Program-made: the position numbers and the translations under genes
Assembly: GCA_902791035.1 (NCBI GenBank)
Contig: CADAUA010000011.1
Coordinates: 1-64,000 of the forward strand
Origin: an uncultured Coriobacteriaceae bacterium
GTDB lineage: Bacteria; Actinomycetota; Coriobacteriia; Coriobacteriales; Atopobiaceae
Length of the DNA: 64,000 nucleotides
Direction: 5' to 3'
Shown: one piece after another, positions 61,861 to 64,000 of the stretch
Position numbering within the stretch: position 1 is the first letter of the stretch
Layout of the letters: every line of letters begins with the position of its first letter
Notes under the pieces: generated by a model
Told to the model about the DNA's origin: nothing
Database searches by the model: none
Seen by the model: only the letters and a program-made list of their open reading frames with translations

Positions 61861-62538
61861 CTAGGACTTCTTGCCAATCCGTACTCCGGGACGGCTCGCG
61901 GAGCCACTCGCAGAGCCGCCCGCGGACTCGCCGTCGTCGTCCCCACCCAAGACCATGCGCGTGGCGATCTCCCGCCACTTGGCGAAGTTCTTGTTGTCGT
62001 GCCCGTTCTGGTACTGGATGGCGATCAGGTAGGAGAGCTGGGCCTTGCGCGCGTGGTCGGCGCCGTCGTACTCGGCCAGCATGTCGTCCAGGTAGGCGGT
62101 GCTCTTCTTGGCGTAGATGTCGTAGGTCACCTGGGCATCCTTGGCCACATCGGCCGGGAAGGTCTCCTGAATCTCGTCGAGCATGGTCTTGGCATCGCCG
62201 TAGCGGTCGTTCTGCAGGTAGAACTGGTAGGCGTTGATCACCACGCTCTGGCGGGCCTTCTTGCCGAGCTTCATGCGGAGGAGCTGGTCGATGTCGGCGG
62301 AGGCCTGGGCCTCTTCGCCCTTGGCAATGTGGGTGTTCATGCGCAGGAAGACGCGGTTGAAGGGCTGGAAGAGGAACTGCGCGGTACGCTTGTCGAGCGC
62401 GGCAAGAAGGTCGTCGTAGCGGCCCTCGGCAAACATCCGCTCGAAGTCCTTGTACATGTGGCGGCGCCAGAGGGCCTCGCCCACGAGGACCGCGGCAACG
62501 ATTGCGAACGTGATGTACATGAGGGTCTTGCTGTCCAT
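61861..62538 (-). CDS. Membrane-anchored helical-repeat (TPR-like) protein
   Basis: The 225-residue protein has an N-terminal membrane helix (LMYITFAIVAAVLVGEALW, about 5-23) followed by helical repeats of TPR style (FERMFAEGRYDDLLAALDKR; AYQFYLQNDRYGDAKTMLDEI). A Gly/Ser-rich tail ends in RIGKKS. Such proteins often serve as assembly scaffolds at the membrane. No specific family is recognised. The ATG at 62538 has AAGGGACG upstream. The GH2 gene lies 97 bases upstream on the same strand. Confidence 0.65.
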   Translation of the reverse strand: MDSKTLMYITFAIVAAVLVGEALWRRHMYKDFERMFAEGRYDDLLAALDKRTAQFLFQPFNRVFLRMNTHIAKGEEAQASADIDQLLRMKLGKKARQSVVINAYQFYLQNDRYGDAKTMLDEIQETFPADVAKDAQVTYDIYAKKSTAYLDDMLAEYDGADHARKAQLSYLIAIQYQNGHDNKNFAKWREIATRMVLGGDDDGESAGGSASGSASRPGVRIGKKS

Positions 62539-62634
62539 GGGTGCGTCCCTTCGCCAGGGCGCGGACCGAGGGTCGCGCCCGATCGTGCTCTCCTTGCCGC
62601 CCGCTACTTCCCGCCCGCCGTGACCACGGACCCG
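62539..62634. repeat. Partial duplication of the GH2 gene 3' end
   Basis: The words ACTTCCCGTCCGCCGCGACC (62636 onward) and ACTTCCCGCCCGCCGTGACC (62604 onward) are near-identical neighbours. The last codons and stop of the GH2 gene have been duplicated into the gap. Confidence 0.7.
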
Positions 62635-64000
62635 TTACTTCCCGTCCGCCGCGACCACGGGCAGGGTCACCTCCGCGACCTGGCCGGAGTCGGTCTCGGC
62701 CCGGAGCGTGAGGCGGCCCGGCGCCCCGGCGCGAACCACCGCGAGCGCACGTCCATAATACGTTGTGCAGTGCCCGGAGAGGAAGGACTCCGTGCTGCGG
62801 GGCCGGGCGCTTCCCAGCCCCAGGAGCTCGCCGCCCTCCACCACGACGCTCACGGGCACGTCGGCGCAGCTCTCCACCACGCCGTCCACGTCGGCCATGG
62901 CCAGGTCCACGTAGGCCACGCCGCCCGCTGCCACCTGGTCGCACTCGGGCAGGAGCGTGGGCCAGGGGTCGCCCGCGGACGCGAGCTCGCAGGTGCTGAT
63001 GGGCTGGCCGAGCTCGTCCATGACCACGGCACGCAGGCGACCCGGCTCCCAGCGCGCGTGGAAGCGGGCCACGCAGCCCACCACGTGGCGGCGGCCCAGA
63101 GACCGGCCGTTGAGGAAGAGCTCGCAGAGGCTGCCTCGCTCGGCGTAGACCTCCACCTCGGCCATCCGGCCCTCGCAGCCCCGCCAGGCCCAGGAGGGGA
63201 TGGAGTCCGTGCAGCGCCAGGCCGAGGTCGTGACGCGCTCCCCCGCATGCGTCACGGGACGGACGCAGATCTGCGGGTGGGGCAGCTGGTGGCGAGCCGC
63301 CCGGGCCAGGAAGGCCTCTCCCCCGGGATTGCCGCAGAGGTCGAGCAGGCCCACCCCGGCGAGCAGCCAGGGATAGGGCTTCTCGTAGCCCGCGCCGTCC
63401 GGCGTGTAGGCCCAGGCACCCACGCCCACCTCGCCGATGTAGTCCCAGGCGGCCCACACGAAGTCCCCCACCACGAGGGGGAGGCGCTCGACGGCCCGCC
63501 AGTTGGCCACGAGGTCCTTGGGGAAGGTCTCCGAGCCATAGATCACGCGGTGCGGGTGCAGGCGGGCGTCCTTGTAATAGCGGGAGGAGCCGTAGTTGTA
63601 GCCGCAGATGTCGAGAAGGTCGAAGGCCGGCGAGGTGCTGCGGTCGGCCAGGGCCGTCGCGGCCGAGCCCTCCATGAAGCCGCCCGTGGCGTTGGCCAGC
63701 ATGTTGTATGTGGTGGAGTCCATGCCCGACATGACGCGGCGCAGGGCCCCGCCGGAGCCGGCATCGAGCCCGCCCTTATCGCCGTAGACCGAGGCGGTCG
63801 TGCCCGAGAGCGCCAGGATCGAGAGGTTGATGCCGGCCGTGACCGGGCGGGTGCGGTCCGCGGCGTGCAGGTGGTCCACCAGCTCGGCGAGGGCGGCGAG
63901 GCCGCGGGCGTCATGCGGCTCGGAGAGCTCGTTGCCCACGGAGTAGGCGATCACGCTGGGGTGGCCGAAGTCGCGCGCCACCATGGCATCAAGGTCGGCG
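62635..64000 (-). CDS. Glycoside hydrolase family 2 (beta-galactosidase-like), 3' part
   Basis: The frame is open to the right window edge, so the N-terminal sandwich and start are outside. Visible are 455 residues. MVARDFGHPSVIAYSVGNELSEP holds the acid/base glutamate after Asn, the classic GH2 signature. ICGYNYGSSRY and VIYGSETFP carry the nucleophile glutamate (SE). From about 63250 downward come beta domains of the DUF4982 and Ig-like kind (EVYAERGSLCELFLNGRSLG; VTLPVVAADGK). There is no C-terminal anchor. It should hydrolyse a beta-galactoside or beta-glucuronide. Confidence 0.9.
   Translation of the reverse strand, partial: ADLDAMVARDFGHPSVIAYSVGNELSEPHDARGLAALAELVDHLHAADRTRPVTAGINLSILALSGTTASVYGDKGGLDAGSGGALRRVMSGMDSTTYNMLANATGGFMEGSAATALADRSTSPAFDLLDICGYNYGSSRYYKDARLHPHRVIYGSETFPKDLVANWRAVERLPLVVGDFVWAAWDYIGEVGVGAWAYTPDGAGYEKPYPWLLAGVGLLDLCGNPGGEAFLARAARHQLPHPQICVRPVTHAGERVTTSAWRCTDSIPSWAWRGCEGRMAEVEVYAERGSLCELFLNGRSLGRRHVVGCVARFHARWEPGRLRAVVMDELGQPISTCELASAGDPWPTLLPECDQVAAGGVAYVDLAMADVDGVVESCADVPVSVVVEGGELLGLGSARPRSTESFLSGHCTTYYGRALAVVRAGAPGRLTLRAETDSGQVAEVTLPVVAADGK

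Overview
The window is GC-rich chromosomal DNA with strong AGGAGG-type ribosome sites and tightly packed genes. The gene set is a PTS permease, a phosphoketolase, a LytTR/GHKL pair, SerC next to SerA, a large acyl-CoA dehydratase activase, GH2 and GH3 enzymes and a split transketolase. It fits a fermentative gut or oral actinobacterium of the class Coriobacteriia, with an Olsenella/Atopobiaceae-like lineage most likely. That placement is inferred from content and style, not from a marker gene. I saw no rRNA, tRNA or CRISPR array.

Region 1 (1-13.7 kb) is an accessory, defence-like island in partial decay. It holds an AlbA_2-type N-terminal fragment and a truncated GHKL ATPase. Next come a Upf1-like SF1 helicase with a degenerate PLD-like tail and two zinc ribbons, and a MazG / GIY-YIG-DUF2075 overlapping pair. 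Two AAA/DUF4143 ATPases follow, with the relic of a third. The rest is a frameshifted DUF4160 gene beside an intact DUF2442 gene, an FMN-binding protein, and a second DUF2075 helicase carrying a PD-(D/E)XK domain. Six palindromes of one family are scattered among these genes.

Region 2 (13.8-30.4 kb) mixes single genes: a methyltransferase, a DUF1648 protein, a Tat-type lipoprotein, an oligopeptide-binding-protein fragment, a class I amidotransferase, an AlkA-like glycosylase, an aminotransferase and an Rpn-family nuclease. It also has a domain-swapped membrane GH3 enzyme, an AgrA/AgrC-like two-component pair, two small membrane proteins and peptidase T.

Region 3 (30.6-42.3 kb) is metabolic: serC-serA, a polar amino-acid ABC transporter, phosphoketolase, a lone JetD-like Toprim protein with a long disordered linker, and a PTS EIIBC permease.

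Region 4 (42.5-54.6 kb) is a carbohydrate-use cluster. A LacI regulator faces an operon of L-fucose/arabinose-isomerase-like protein, split transketolase, GlpK-like FGGY kinase, MBL-fold hydrolase, esterase and a DUF1593 protein. A second DUF1593 protein lies head-on. TTTACTA half-sites occur before the isomerase/LacI pair, the PTS gene and the phosphoketolase gene, so these may form one regulon that turns an unknown sugar into xylulose 5-phosphate and then acetyl phosphate.

Region 5 (54.7-64 kb) has a TetR regulator translationally coupled to a 1598-residue activase/dehydratase fusion. After it come 1.2 kb of tandem-repeat and hairpin arrays, a membrane-anchored repeat protein and the 3' part of a GH2 gene cut by the window edge.

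The most unusual feature of the window is its load of intergenic palindromes. At least seven families are present. Several show paired arms around a core, and some show compensatory changes between copies.
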